Source: Diphasiastrum complanatum
Lineage: Eukaryota; Streptophyta; Lycopodiopsida; Lycopodiales; Lycopodiaceae
Reading direction: 5' to 3'
Length of the DNA stretch: 64,000 nucleotides
Assembly: GCA_029204225.1 (NCBI GenBank)
Contig: CM055094.1
Span: forward strand, 6,879,990-6,943,989
Part shown: positions 36,212-47,896 of the stretch, in pieces
Layout of the letters: each line of letters opens with the position of its first letter
How positions within the stretch are numbered: position 1 is the stretch's first letter
Translations under genes and position numbers: made by a program
The notes under the pieces: generated by a model
What the model was told of the DNA's origin: nothing
Database searches by the model: none
What the model saw: the letters and a program-made list of their open reading frames with translations, nothing else

Positions 36212-36716
36212 TGTTATGTCCATGTCCCTGTACAAGGGAATCAGAATAATTCTTGACATGGATAGTTGGTCACTCCAGTTGTATGTGGTTATTAGTTATG
36301 CTACGTCGTTCCTGATGTAGTCGAATCAAGTAATTAATAATCATATGAGGGCCCAGACCTATAATTGGACACATGAGCTCATGCATGGTGAATGATTGTT
36401 TTAATGCAAGAATAGGAGGTCAATAGCTCAATATAGGTTGCATGGGGATCCTAGGGAGAATATTCTCTCTCTCTTGGAGAAAAATATCCTATGGAAACTC
36501 ACCCATCTCCCTATTGTGAATTTAGTTTCTTGAGCCAGTTTCTCCTCTCCTCTCTTGTATTCTTCACTGTGGGCTTGGGGGTGGATTGGTTAGGGTATTG
36601 ACTAGCTTCTCCATATTGGTTGGGTGATTCATGCTCCAAAGGTGTCCTTTTTGTTTGCATGTGACAGGATTCTTGAAGATCTTCACTTGGCGATCATTAT
36701 AGTGGTATCAAAGCTT
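36212..36716 (+). repeat. Probable gypsy LTR with primer-binding site at 36705
   Basis: A candidate LTR start TGTTATGTCC follows a purine run (AAGGAAGGGTGA). A primer-binding-like TGGTATCAAAGC ends the segment (36705-36716). The exact LTR end is unclear, and TTGGCGATCA just before it is an alternative primer site. It precedes a long leader and a gypsy gag on the same strand. Confidence 0.55.
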
Positions 36717-38454
36717 GGATCACATCTACCAGGAGGTGGAGCTTGAGGATCTTGGATTTTTGTAGTTCTTTTGCTGTATCTCTTTGCTTAATCTTCCAGG
36801 TGTTGGAATTCACTTTCAAGTAGGTGACTTCTCAGATCTTTGGTGTATTTTCAGCCTAAAGATCATAATTGTGGAATTGCTCCATGAATTTTGATGGATT
36901 TAGTAAATTTTTCACCTAGAATTCATAGTTTTTGTTTGGAATTGATCATAGAATCTGGTCTTGCTTTTTTATAGTCATTAATGATAGGATTTAATGATTG
37001 CATGGTGTTTGAATAGTCAAAAGGTTGATTAGATAGTGATTTTGGACCAAAAATTGGGGGTTTTGGACCATAAATGGGCTACTAAAACCATGCTTGACTA
37101 GTATCAAAACTTTTAGTGCTTGCGTGCAATGGATTTATGGGGATTAGGATCAGATTGCACTTATTTGTGGATTTTTTATCCCACAAATTTTGGTCAAAAT
37201 TGGTAAAAAAAACAAGGTTTTTTGATGATTTTTGGACTAATTTTGTGGTAGATTCCAAAATTCTCAGCCAATAGTTTGAAAGCGCATGTTTAGAGATGTA
37301 ATGAAGCTGTCCTAGGTCTTTCATGAAGTTTGATTAGGATTCCACACCATTAGACGGCTCAAAACCTGAAAAAATAGTGTATTTTTGGTGATTTTGGGCA
37401 TGAATACTTCTTAAATGGGGGTTTTATCCTGATGGTTCTTAATACAAGCTTGAATATATGATAAATTGCCTCTTATTTGAGCCATCATGCATCCAATTTG
37501 GATAGATGTGCATTGGACACCATCATATTGAAGCTTTGTTTGTTGAAAGAGGCCAAAATGCATTTTTTGCATGATCTGAGCTTATGATTGCTTGCTGGAC
37601 CTTTTAAAGCTTCTATGCATCTCTAATTAACCTTAGTAGAGTTCTTGTAACTTCTGATCCAAGGCTTATTGGGCAGCAGTGCAATTTTTTATGATACCGC
37701 CTTCCAAAGTGCGCCCTCCTACCTGATTTTTGTCCATTTACAGATCACACGTGTGAAGCCTAGGTGGCAGGGTGATGTGTCAAGTGCCTTGTAGACCCAG
37801 TCTCCATCCATACTGTCCTTTACAGCGACCAATTTGGCATCTTGTAGAGAAAGTTATGGCCGTCCGAAGTTTGGCAATTTTTGAACTAAAATTTGCAAAA
37901 TTTTGAAAATGTTCTAGTGCATGCATGCGTTGTGCTTATCTATAGATGGAAATGTATGGATAGGCCTGTATGCATGCTTGGATGCATGTTGCATGCATAA
38001 TCAGTGATTTGATCAGTATATTTATTGCATGTAGCTATTTTTGGTAATTCTAGATCAAAAAGTAGATTTCCTAGTCACTAGGTTATTTATGAAAATTTTT
38101 TGTTTTTTCGAAAAAGTCAGTGCATGTCAAGCTAGATGCATGCAGAATGTTTCGAAATGATTGGGAATGTGACAATGCCTATGAATTTGTTAAATCAATT
38201 TTCCGAAATTGATTTTCATAGTTGGTCCATTTCGATCGGATTTTGAAAATTCTAGAGTTTCGTAAATTTTTAGACTTGGTCCTAAAAGTTGTTGTTTAAT
38301 CAGTCTGATATTGAATTTGCAGAATTTTGGCTTAAATTGAGTGAAAGACCTTGCTGAGTAATGTCGGCCAGTTATGAGGTTCTGAACTTTTCACTTATTA
38401 GTTGATGATTGGATCTCAACTAATTAAGCTAATTTTGCATGCCAAGAAATGAAT
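36717..38454 (+). other. Long leader (about 1.7 kb) of the gypsy element
   Basis: No convincing coding on either strand. It separates the primer-binding site from gag. Several ATTTTTGG-type words and a GCATGCAT-rich stretch occur near 37920-37990. Long leaders are known in some plant gypsy lineages. Confidence 0.5.
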
Positions 38455-38856
38455 ATGGCAAATGATAATGCAAATGCAGCTCTGGATGATTAGGTGCCAA
38501 TGCCTACCTATCTGCAATTTTGTCAGTTGTTAAGCCAAGCGCTTAATGAAATAAACAACGGGAACACTTTAAGGGATCAACAAATGGAAGTATTGTTGAA
38601 TCAAGTAAAAACTTTATCCGCCCCGAATTTGGGCTTTCAGTCTGAACCTTTTTTGAGGGAGAAGAAAGAGAAAAAACCTGAAGTTGTGAATGACTGGTTA
38701 ACCAAGTGGACCGGTTATTTTAATCTACACAGAATTCCTAAAGAAAAAAAGATTGAGAGTGTTATTCTGTTCTTCCATGAGAAAGCTTCATCGTGGTGGC
38801 ATGATTTGCAACCTAAACCTACCACATGGGACGAGTTTATGACCATAGAATTATAG
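38455..38856 (+). pseudogene. Ty3/gypsy gag N-terminal half
   Basis: ATG at 38455 (MANDNANAALDD) meets a TAG at 38491, then the frame stays open: YLQFCQLLSQALNEINNGN, EPFLREKKEKKPEVVNDWL, GYFNLHRIPKEKKIESVILF and SSWWHDLQPKPTTWDEF. This is the capsid fold seen in plant gypsy gags (DWL...YF......K.......WW). It is truncated at about 38856, where an inverted copia element begins; the nucleocapsid part is missing. Confidence 0.82.
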
Positions 38857-39918
38857 CTAGGATGCCCCAACCTTCTATGCCATAGTTCCTCCAAAGACAT
38901 ATGAGAAGCAAAAGCACTATCACAAGAGTTAGCATACTCTTTGGGATCAAGCTTGTAGATTCCACCATATCTAGACCCAAATGCAAGGATCTCATCATGC
39001 TTCTTGATTGTACATGTATCAAGTCCACTATCAAACAATTGCCCAACACTAATAAGATTTTTTGTTAACTTAGGAACAAAAATTACTTTAGACAGAGAAA
39101 GAACTTTTGATGAAGAAAGCTTTAAGAGAATGGTCCTTATGCCTTCAATAGCACACTCATGATCATTTGCTGTGTAGATGGACTTTTTGGCTCCTTCATA
39201 AGGTGACATGGATGAAAAAGAATGCTTGGAACTACACATATGTGAGGAAGCTCCACTGTCAATATACCACCAACCATCCTTCTTGAAAGGTGATGAAGAA
39301 AAACTCGAGACCATAAGAGATCCCTCTCCATCACTTGCATGAGCATCTTCCTTCTCTTCATTAGAAATGTTGGCTTGCTTGAATTGACTCTTCTTCTTGA
39401 AGCAATTGGTGGCATAATTCCTCTTTTTGCCACAAAAGAAACACTTGATGTTTTTCTTCTTCTTCTTGGATGTGGAAGCTTGAGAAGACTCATCTTCTTC
39501 TCCTTTCTCCTTGGAAATAAGATTGTTCTTGCTTGAAGAAGATTGGTGTTGATTCTTACTTCTTGTCTTGTGCTTGTCTTTGGTAAAGAGAGCTTTACCA
39601 TCAATGGTGAGAGACAGTCTCTCCATTTTCAAGAGTTTATACTCTTGTCTTGATTCTTCAGAAATGAGCACACTTTGGAGTGCTTCCAAACTTGGTAGCT
39701 CCTCCTTAATGGCATAACTCTGAACAAGGTTGTCATATTCCTCCTTTAACCCATTAAGTATGACTTGAACAAGTTCATTTTGGTTCTTCAATGCCAAGTA
39801 CAATATCCATCACATTTTGTAGTATTAAGATAGATTCCATTCTAACCTTCCAAATTGAGTAATTGGGGGTTGACAATCTTTCACTTGCTTCTAATAGAAA
39901 GACACCCATTGAAGTCAT
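38857..39918 (-). pseudogene. Ty1/copia gag-protease-pre-integrase, element I
   Basis: Starts at ATG 39918 (MTSMGVFLLEASERL, SIWKVRMESILI). An internal deletion near 39800 joins VLGIEE to a downstream part of gag with a frameshift. From there one frame is open to 38857: QNELVQVILNGLKEEYDN, zinc knuckle CFFCGKKRNYATNC, protease with an intact WYIDSGASSHMCSS near 39260, pre-integrase VPKLTKNLISVGQLFDSGL and LEELWHRRLGHPSYNSMV. It ends against the gypsy gag near 38856. The protease catalytic triad is intact, so this is one of the better preserved fragments, but integrase and RT are absent. Confidence 0.88.
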
Positions 39919-40646
39919 AAAGAACGATGGAAATAAAAAAAGATGGATGAAAAAAATTGCTTATCTTCTCACTATAGGAACCAATCAAAGGCAAAAAACC
40001 AAATCCTATGTAAGACAAAGAGACTCACTAGCTTGACAATCTCTCTAAAACAAGATTTGAATCATAAAAAAAAATGAAGTATGGCAAAAGTTATGGTTCT
40101 CTGAATTTCACACGTGTGAAATACTCCAAAAACGTCAAATTGACTCAAATACAATCTATTTGTATGAAACAATTTGCCTAGAACCTATAAATTTTGTCTA
40201 AATCACATATAGATGAGATTGTTTAACTTCTGGATGATTTTTGTGATCATTCAAGCAATAAATGACATGTACACATGATTTGCCACAGGTCTAGGCGCCC
40301 TACCTATGACTCTTCAAAATCTTATAAGTTCTGATTGGCTTATCCAACTGTCATGATTCAAATTGCATCAGATTCTACACATTTCTAGCTTTCTAGTGGG
40401 CTAATTTGCATGAAATCTGGATCTAAGGTGAGAGAGAACCACCAAACTGAAAATGGGCGGATTTCACACGTGCCAGCACCTGAAATTCCGTATAGTACCT
40501 GATCTGGACCATTCAAAGTGGTTTGAAGCTCTAAATCACCAGAAAACTGCAAACTAGCTAGAAAGTAGAATCTAGACAATTCCTAGCTTGAAATCTGATC
40601 AAATCGGCAAACTTTTTGATTAGATTTGCTTGTAAATCTTAGGTAG
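39919..40646 (-). other. Leader of copia element I, with an 18-bp perfect palindrome
   Basis: Non-coding leader of about 730 bp. ATTTCACACGTGTGAAAT at 40105-40122 is a perfect palindrome centred on the G-box CACGTG; a half version (TTTCACACGTGCC) is at about 40462. Confidence 0.7.
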
Positions 40647-40658
40647 GCTCTGATACCA
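40647..40658 (-). other. Primer-binding site, copia element I
   Basis: Minus strand TGGTATCAGAGC, adjacent to the LTR end at 40659. Confidence 0.92.
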
Positions 40659-41285
40659 TGCTGAATTCACATGTGTGGGATGCCCTACACATGTACTTTT
40701 AATCTCCTAAGCCCAATAATACCATAAAGATCAGACTAGCATTGGTTGACAATAGGGCAGCTGATCATACAAGAAATATTATTGTGTTACAAGCAAGATC
40801 TATCAAAAAAACATGAAACTAAGCATAATAAATGTCTCAACTCGGCTAGAGAGAGAAAATAGAAAGTACAAAACTCGTGTAGAGAGAGAGAGGGCACAAA
40901 GAGCTTGTTTCCAAATTTGCAATTCACACAAATTTCATCATTTTATCAATGAGAGTACATCACATATATATAGATCCATGGACTCTCCTCCTACTTTGAG
41001 TTGAATTGGAGTTGTGAATCTACCTCTCAAGCTATCTAAACTTATTCAAGCCACCTCACTATGTCTAATTGTGCCACCTAGTCTTTTCATGCATTAAATG
41101 TGGCATGTAAAGTACAAATGGCAATTCCTATGGTAGCTCGAGTTTTTACTTCTACCTACCTTGAATATTTTATTCTAAGATGGGTCTTTACTAAGCCAAA
41201 AGAGCTTAATTCATCTTTGGCATTTTTAGGACCCCTACTCACAACATTAGATAGATCTTTCAATATTTTGAAAAAGACGACATAA
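40659..41285 (-). repeat. 5' LTR of copia element I (outer end approximate)
   Basis: In plus orientation starts TGCTGAATTCACATGTGTGG next to the primer-binding site. No coding. The outer edge near 41285 is inferred from the start of another element's leader and is not marked by a clear CA/TG pair. Confidence 0.6.
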
Positions 41286-41449
41286 CAATTGCCTCTCTCT
41301 TGATAATCTGAGCATTCCTCACGTCTAATGTGCAAAAAACATAATTAAGAAACAAAAAGACAAGGTCTATTGAGGAAAAAAATAAAAAACTGGTTTTTTT
41401 TATAAATGAAAGCAGAAACTATTGCAATCTCTGATCAATATGGGCATTT

Positions 41450-41461
41450 GCTCTGATACCA
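41450..41461 (-). other. Primer-binding site, copia element J
   Basis: Minus strand TGGTATCAGAGC, followed in plus order by TGTTGCAGTTAGAGC, the LTR terminus. Only about 160 bp of leader remains to its left. Confidence 0.88.
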
Positions 41462-41577
41462 TGTTGCAGTTAGAGCATGCAAACAGATTCAGTTCATAGG
41501 AGAGTTAGAAGGAGAGAGAACAAGACCTCTTGTATTAAATAAAATTGCATCATACAAAAGACCTGAGGACTAAGCTG

Positions 41578-41613
<36 letters not shown>

Positions 41614-41770
41614 AGGTTATGCCTCCTCACAAATAGCATCAACCCCATTCACATTAGAAGGGTCTTAAAATGTCTATCTCCATTTCGAGGTAATTCGGGC
41701 CTTTTCCAAATTTATATCAATGAGTATATTCTAAGTATATTTATAAATAGCCAACAATGCAATATCCATT
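41462..41770 (-). repeat. LTR of copia element J (outer end uncertain), with a short GA tract
   Basis: Begins TGTTGCAG at the primer-binding site. (GA)n lies at about 41580-41609. No gag or pol of this element is present in the window. Confidence 0.55.
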
Positions 41771-42280
41771 AATTAATCTAGCATATCCTTGATACAAACC
41801 AAACATGCATAAGCTTTATGTGAAAATCATAAACCATGGGATCGTATACAACAAGTAAAAGAAGACACAATAGTGTCGAGCTACGAGGTCCACCCACAAA
41901 CCATAATCAAGTAGAAGAATCTTGCATCAACTAGATGGACCATGCATGTTGGAAATAAACTTTCAACTGGCATGGCCACTACATTTTTTCCTTTAATATG
42001 ACATTCCAGAACTCTTTGTGCGGTCACAACATTTACATGTCAAGGGTAGGTTCTACAGTGGGTTAGTGCAAATAGAAGTTTTCTGTCCTTCAACATTGGT
42101 TGATGGATGAACATATTAGAATTATGGTCGAGTCCCATGACTTGGAAGAAGATTAAGTATATATGCTTGCACGCCAGATTAAGACTTTTTCTCCAAGAGA
42201 CGGTTTCGCAAATCAGGACATGTGCAATTAGGTTTACTGGCTATGTGGACATCATAACAAATGTCATTTACTTTGGAAGT
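41771..42280. other. Gene-free stretch
   Basis: No supported feature. Confidence 0.4.
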
Positions 42281-42800
42281 CTACGTCTCAATTTCGAATA
42301 TTTCATGCTTATTCTCCTCCATTACCTTTTCACGGGCATTCAGCAATAGTGCTCTTTTTATTTGTTCCAATGCAACAAGTGACACACTTGGCCTATACTT
42401 TGGATTGCGAGCATCATTTGTGGTAGGAGAAAGTTGAGGATTGAGTGTCCTCATGTACTCCAGGTTGGGATGCATGGGCTTTTGACGGCCCACTTTCTTT
42501 ACTGAGTGGCTTTGTCTCAAGCTGGAAACCCCCCAAGGTGAGCATGTCTCCTTCTGCTTGTGTTAAATTTGTGCCAAACGCAACAGGCCAAAGGTTGGGT
42601 ACCTTTGGAGGTATTGGAGAGATAAATTTATCTGGATGCCACACGTGAGTGCAATCAGTATTGTAGAACCACATCATTTGTTGTGTCTTGCCATTAGGAT
42701 GTGTTCTCGTAGATAAGAAACATGGGGCAAGACTCCCTTTCGTTGAATTTGAAATTGATTTACGACATTTACCTTGTCGTGGTAGCCAACCCAAGCACTT
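42278..42800 (-). pseudogene. Unrecognised protein-coding relic in two frames
   Basis: A minus-strand frame open from about 42800 gives KCLGWLPRQGKCRKSIS, then HVWHPDKFISPIPPKVPNLW and VAFGTNLTQAEGDMLTLGGF. Near 42480 a second frame takes over with NLEYMRTLNPQLSPTTNDA and LVALEQIKRALLLNAREK, ending in TAG just after EIFEIET at about 42280. The composition looks like real protein (balanced residues, Cys/Trp, no low complexity), and the two frames abut as expected for one frameshifted gene. I do not recognise the family. It could be a host gene fragment or an element ORF. Confidence 0.5.
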
Positions 42801-43858
42801 TGCATGACTATTTAAACTAGTTCTTCTAATTGCCCAAAAAGTATCATGAACTTGTAGAGCGCAGATCGGTGTTCAGTATGAGCAGATGATAGCTAGTAGG
42901 AAGTTTGGTCGCAAACGGAGAGCTTGGTAATTTCAGTGTAAATTTCGGCAAAGCTTTGCTAGCAAAGGTGACAAATGACTCGAATTCAGCCCTTATATAG
43001 TGGAATTTAGAGTGCGTATTAGGTGAAATCCACTTTCCCTTGCTCAATTCCATCCAGATTTTGGCAATCACCTTCTTCAAAATATTCTAAGACCTCAAGG
43101 AAGTCTGCGAGAGTTCAAAAGGTGATTTGACTGCTATGTGAAGGTTCTGCGAGAGTTCAGACTGTCTGCGAGGATTCAACTCTCGCAAGAAGTGATCTCT
43201 CGCACAACTTGCTCTTGTGATTGGATTTTCAAGATCAGACCATGTAGGCAGGCTAATTTCATTGCTCTGATTCCATTTAGGCACCTTGCAAGGGTTGGTA
43301 AGATGATCTTGATGCTCTGCGAGGGTTCTTATAATTCAGCTTCTAGCAACCCTTGCACACACTAAAAAATGATGATTCCTCCATCAGGAACTCTCGCAAA
43401 GATTTTCATGGATGCATCTGGGTCAGATCTGGTGACTGTCCAAGTTTTAAGAGCTATCTCTCAGGGGATCTCCAAAAATCATGAAAAAAGTGCTCTTTTA
43501 GAGTGTTTTTTGATGAGATCTCGAGATTTTCTGATTTTTAACTTTTGTAAACTAGTAATCAACTTCCTCCAGGCTTGATCTGACTGTTGGTAGTTCTCTG
43601 GAAGTTCTGATGGATAGTTGGTAACAGATCCATCAGTCTTTGGTGAATTTTGCCCTTTAATTTGCCATAGTTACAGAGATGGAGGTCTTTGATCTGCAAA
43701 TTTAGAAAACTTATTGGCATAATCTGATGATCTGCTTTCTTTTTTATCCCATCTGGATCTGGATCCTTCTTGGATTCCGCTAGAATCTTCCTAGATCTAG
43801 TGGTGATGGTTTAGTAGATTAGCTTTTCGTAACGTGCCCTCACCAATCTGGATCTATC
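42801..43858 (-). other. 3' region of the minus-strand gypsy element, with CTGCGAGAGTTCA words
   Basis: Downstream of gypsy pol. CTGCGAGAGTTCA-like words recur near 43107, 43146 and 43167, and inverted (CTCTCGCA) near 43181, 43198 and 43391. This may be 3' UTR and LTR, but no LTR edges were fixed. Confidence 0.5.
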
Positions 43859-45193
43859 TCACTGTGGTGGCCAGTACTTGTGCAACCGGCTACCGTTGAT
43901 GGGTGTATTGAATGGTGTCCCATCTAGATTTTCCAAATTCATGGCTCCATGATTAAGAATTTCCTTGATCCGATAAGGACCTTCGCCTGTGAATTTTAAC
44001 TTTCCCTTGATCGCCTTGGTTTTATACATCAGGACCAGATCTCCAGAGCGAAGATCCTTCTTTTGTAACCTAGCTCCACCAGGCATCCAAAGCGCACAAT
44101 GATATTATCATAAAGGAACCTAGAATCAGCTACTCTTACTGCCTTGGCTTCGACCCACTTGGTGAGATAGTCTGTGGCTACGATTATGTATCGAGCCTGG
44201 GAACTCTTTGTTGCAGGGTTAATTGGACCGATGTAATCCAATCCCCACTTTTCAAATGGTGCTTGGGCTAAGACCGGGTGCAGTAGGTCATAATTCAATC
44301 TTGTTGGTCTCCTTGCCCTTTGGCACACATCGCACTTTTTCAAGAATTCCTCCCTATCCTTATGAATCGTTCGCCACCAACATCCTGATTGAAGGATCTT
44401 GCGAACTGTAATGTCGGATACAAAATGGCCTCCACCCATGCCTTCATGTGAAAGCAAAATGATCTGGGTGGCCTCATGAGAAAGAATACATCTAGTCCTC
44501 TTCGATACAACTGGCCGACAATCAACTGATAAGATCTAGCCTTCAAGATCAATTTCCGCTATTCCGCCTTTGGTAGTTATTTGTCTGGTTGGCCCTGCAT
44601 AAGATATTCAACAATGTCGGCAGTCCATTCGGGTACTGTGTCCACGTAAAATAAGGCAGCATCTTCCAGCTCATCGTCGGGTTGGATTGCAATCTCCCTT
44701 GATTCGTGACACATGATCTGCCATGTAGTGTTGTTTTCCCTTGCGAACTACTATCCGAAAATCAAATTCCAACAACAGAAGTAGCCATCTGGTGATTCTT
44801 TCAGTGTTGCAAGTTTTATTAACGAGATAGAGCAAGGGTTGATGGTCCGTATAGAAAGCAAAATGTGTGGCCATCAGGTAGTGACAAAATTTCTTAACCG
44901 CATAGATCATTGCCAGTGCTTTCCGCTCTGTGGTCGAATTATTCATTTCGGTATCACTGAGCTGTCGGCTTGCAAATCGGATTGGAAAATCTTTTTTGTG
45001 TTCACATGGCTGGGTTAAGACTGCTCCAACAGCATACTTTGATGCGTCCGTATGCACGTGAAACTCAATGGACCAATTGGGTGGGCGTAAGATTGGTGTT
45101 GAAACCAATGCATCCTTAAGCTTCTGGAAGGCCTTTAGTGCTTCTTCGTTCCAATGTGGATCCGTTGTGAGTTTGTAAATTGGTCGAAATAAG
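43859..45193 (-). pseudogene. Ty3/gypsy pol: RNase H and integrase (internal deletion)
   Basis: From 45193: RT tail and RNase H (FRPIYKLTTDPHWNEEALKA, FHVHTDASKYAVGAVLTQP, TERKALAMIYAVKKFCHY, FYTDHQPLLYL), then a linker. Integrase follows, with the zinc-finger part (HEGMGGGHFVSDITVRK, CDVCQRARRPTRLNYDLL) and core start (KWGLDYIGPINPATKSSQA). A frameshift lies near 44440. After DNIIVRFG at about 44095 the rest of the core is deleted, and the C-terminal domain follows in another frame (SGDLVLMYKTKAIKGKLKF, GEGPYRIKEIL, INGSRLHKYWPP, stop at 43859). No chromodomain is visible. The N-terminal RT is missing because the sequence is fused to copia integrase at about 45194. Confidence 0.92.
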
Positions 45194-46436
45194 GAAGTGA
45201 TCAAACACCTTAGATTTAGAAGCAAGAAGATATATCCAAGTGAATCTTGTGAATCATCAATAAAAGTTACAAAGCAAGTGGCTCCTTTGAACATCCGAGT
45301 GGATCAAATCCAAAGGATGCTTACTCTTGATAGAAGATCTTGTGAATGGCTTCTTGTGAGATTTAGCAATAGCATAAGCCTCACATGGCTTGATCTCCTT
45401 GGAAAATGACTTTGGCAAGCCAATAGCTTCAGCTTCTTTGCTCATAGAGAGCATGGATTTCTAGTTGGGATGTCCCAACCTCCTTTGCCATAACTCCTCC
45501 ATAGAGAGCTTGTTCACAAAAGCAACATTACAAGAATTTACACATTCTCTTGGATCTAGTTTAAAGATGCCTCCAAATCTAGATCCTAGTGCAAGTATCT
45601 CATCATTCTTTTGATAGTACAAGTATCAACATTGAATTTCACATCAAGGCCATTATCAAGCAATTGGCCAACACTAATAAGTCATTGGTGATGTTGGCTT
45701 GCTTAAGTTGATTCTTCTTCTTGAAGCAATTGGTGGCATAATGGCCTTTCTTGCCACAGTAAAATCACTTGATCTTCTTCTTCTTGAGCTTGGATATAAA
45801 AGAACTCGAGGAATCATCTTCCTCCTCATCTTTGTCTTTGGCTTTGGCTTTGTCCTTGCTTGAGTATTGTTGACATTGGCTCTTGCTCCTCCCTTTGTGC
45901 TTGTCCTTGACAAATAAAGCTTTGCCATCATTATGATTGAGTGATAGCTTGTCCATCCTCAAGAGTTTGTACTCTTGTCTTGATTCTTCAGAAATAAGCA
46001 CACTTTGAAGGGCCTCCAAGTTTGGTAGCTCCTCCTTAATGGCATAGGATTGGACAAAGTTGTCAAATTGATTTCTCAAGCCATTGAGAATGACTTGGAC
46101 TGGCTCACTTTGATTGATTGAATCACCAATGCATGCAAGCTCCCTATGAATATCCTTGACTCTCAAAACATAATTAGATGCACTCTCATCACTCCTTTGA
46201 CTACTTTGGAAATTTGATTTCTAAGAGTGAGGAGCCTAGAGGTGTTCTTAGCCTCATAGATAGTCTTGAGACAATCCCAAGCTTCTTTGGCTGTAGTGCA
46301 AGTACCAGACCCCCTCAATATCTCATTAGAGACATTCATCTTGATGTAGTGGAGAGCCATCCTAGCTCTCTTCTTATATTTTTAAACCTCTTGAAGAACT
46401 TGAGGCTCTTCTTCAAGGCCAAGAACAATTGAAAAC
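45194..46436 (-). pseudogene. Ty1/copia gag and integrase start, element H (protease deleted)
   Basis: Gag from about 46436 lacks its first ~45 residues and runs in two frames: MALHYIKMNVSNEILRGSG, then MRVKDIHRELACIGDSINQS and LVSEESRQEYKLL-like blocks. The zinc knuckle reads stop-FYCGKKGHYATNC, its first Cys codon having become TGA at about 45770. After ANITND near 45680 the protease is deleted, and the pre-integrase follows (LEELW-like MEELWQRRLGHPN; SKEAEAIGLPKSF). Integrase starts with DLIHSDV and FVTFIDD, and ends at SKVFDHF, where gypsy RT sequence begins. It is related to element I (shared YAIKEELP-LEALQSVLISEE). Confidence 0.88.
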
Positions 46437-46843
46437 TACGTACAAAAACAACCAGCTCTCGGCGGGTACAAAAACACACTGTCTCAAAATCACACTTGTT
46501 CTCAAATTTACTTAGCATAGAATGAGAAGTACAATGATACTAGTAGATCCACGAGCTAATCCAAACTCAAACATGATTGGACCTCATATTTACAACCTCT
46601 TAGTCCTATTGGACCATTGATGCATCCACCTCTTGATTCTATTGGTCCATTCACAAGCATATCTTAAATCCTATTGGACCATTGATGCTTCCACCTCTAA
46701 ATTTTCTTGGACCTCTTGAACTTTGACTTGTCACTCATCAAACTAAATCAAAACACTTGTCAACAATCTATTTAACTAACCAACTCCATTAAACCCAACA
46801 ACCGTGAGCGTATTGCAGCAGGCCCCCTGTTGTGTAACTTTGC
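46437..46843. other. Gene-free AT-rich stretch with a short tandem word
   Basis: No gene recognised. TTGATTCTATTGGTCCATT-like words repeat imperfectly near 46611-46690. Confidence 0.45.
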
Positions 46844-47740
46844 ATGCGCACTTCTCGAGGCAAAAGTGCACGGTTTCCAATCTCATCCCTTTTGTCTACC
46901 CTCATGCAACACACTAACCTTTATCCACCATCTCAAGCATCCACCTCCTCCCAACCTGCAATTACTAACACAACGGCCAGCAAACGAATGTGTGGCACTG
47001 CCTCTACATCTTCATCTCCACCTGCTACCGGACGACGCGCCTCCACTACCGCACTAACCACTCCATCAACCACCGCCGCTTCTTCTTCCGTGCAACCATC
47101 CCCTTTCGTTTCTGTTGTCACTACCATTCCCGCTTCCTCTGTTGATACCACTCCTATCTTTGTTCCATTATCCACTACTCCGTCCATCACCATCTCATCC
47201 TCCATCACTCATGTCGCCACCGTTGCTTCCATTCCATTCAATCCTTATGATTCTCAATTGTCTCCCGACACTCTGGCGTGGATGCAAGTCATCAATTTTT
47301 CACCCCCACGCCAGACCCTTTCTGCTCCATCTTCACCTTCTTCCATACTCCACACCGCCCTTCAGTTCCCCTCTGTTCCTCCCATTCTCTCGTTCGGACA
47401 AGCCGTCCTCACCCCCGTTTCCACTGCTTTGCCAACAAAGGTTGCCGAGGGCAACCAACCGTTGTTTGATGACGCATTTGTCCAAATAGTTTTCATACCA
47501 TCACCCAATTGAGCTGATCCCACCACCCCAGACGGCATCAGGTCCAACAAGAACCTGATAGAAGATGATGACAACGGAACTCCACAAGTCGTCGGGGTCG
47601 ATACAACACAAGCCCCTATCAGTGCCACCATACCGGCTGCTCCCATAGACTTAACGACGGCGTACCAGACTCTGAGCAAATACATCCAGACAAGTCCTCA
47701 TGCGGTGGGTGGTAGGTCTCATTCACTACCAAAGAAATAA
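46844..47740 (+). pseudogene. Unrecognised Ser/Thr/Pro-rich ORF with one in-frame stop
   Basis: Open from ATG 46844 for 222 codons, a TGA at 47510, then open in the same frame for another 75 codons to TAA at 47738. The first 190 residues are dominated by Ser, Thr, Pro and Ala. The part after the stop is more normal (RSNKNLIEDDDNGTPQVVGV; LTTAYQTLSKYIQTSPHAVG). GC content rises above the neighbouring retroelements. No domain recognised. The low-complexity part may be open by composition, but continuation past the stop into a balanced segment suggests decayed coding. It could be ORF1 of an unknown element or a host gene relic. Confidence 0.45.
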
Positions 47741-47896
47741 AAGAAAACGAGATCTCATGTCTCTCTGCATTGGCACCGCAACCAACATAGCAAAAACACA
47801 TATTTGAGCGTACATTGTCGGCCATCAGGGCATATGTCTCCAGCCCGAGGACACTGAGGATCAATCCCCACTACGTCCCAATTTCACGTAGAAAAA

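Noticed and set aside
46933-47208. Minus-strand Val/Glu/Asp-rich frame opposite the Ser/Thr/Pro-rich ORF
   Set aside because: Mirror of the low-complexity plus-strand ORF, which continues further and has neighbours on its strand.
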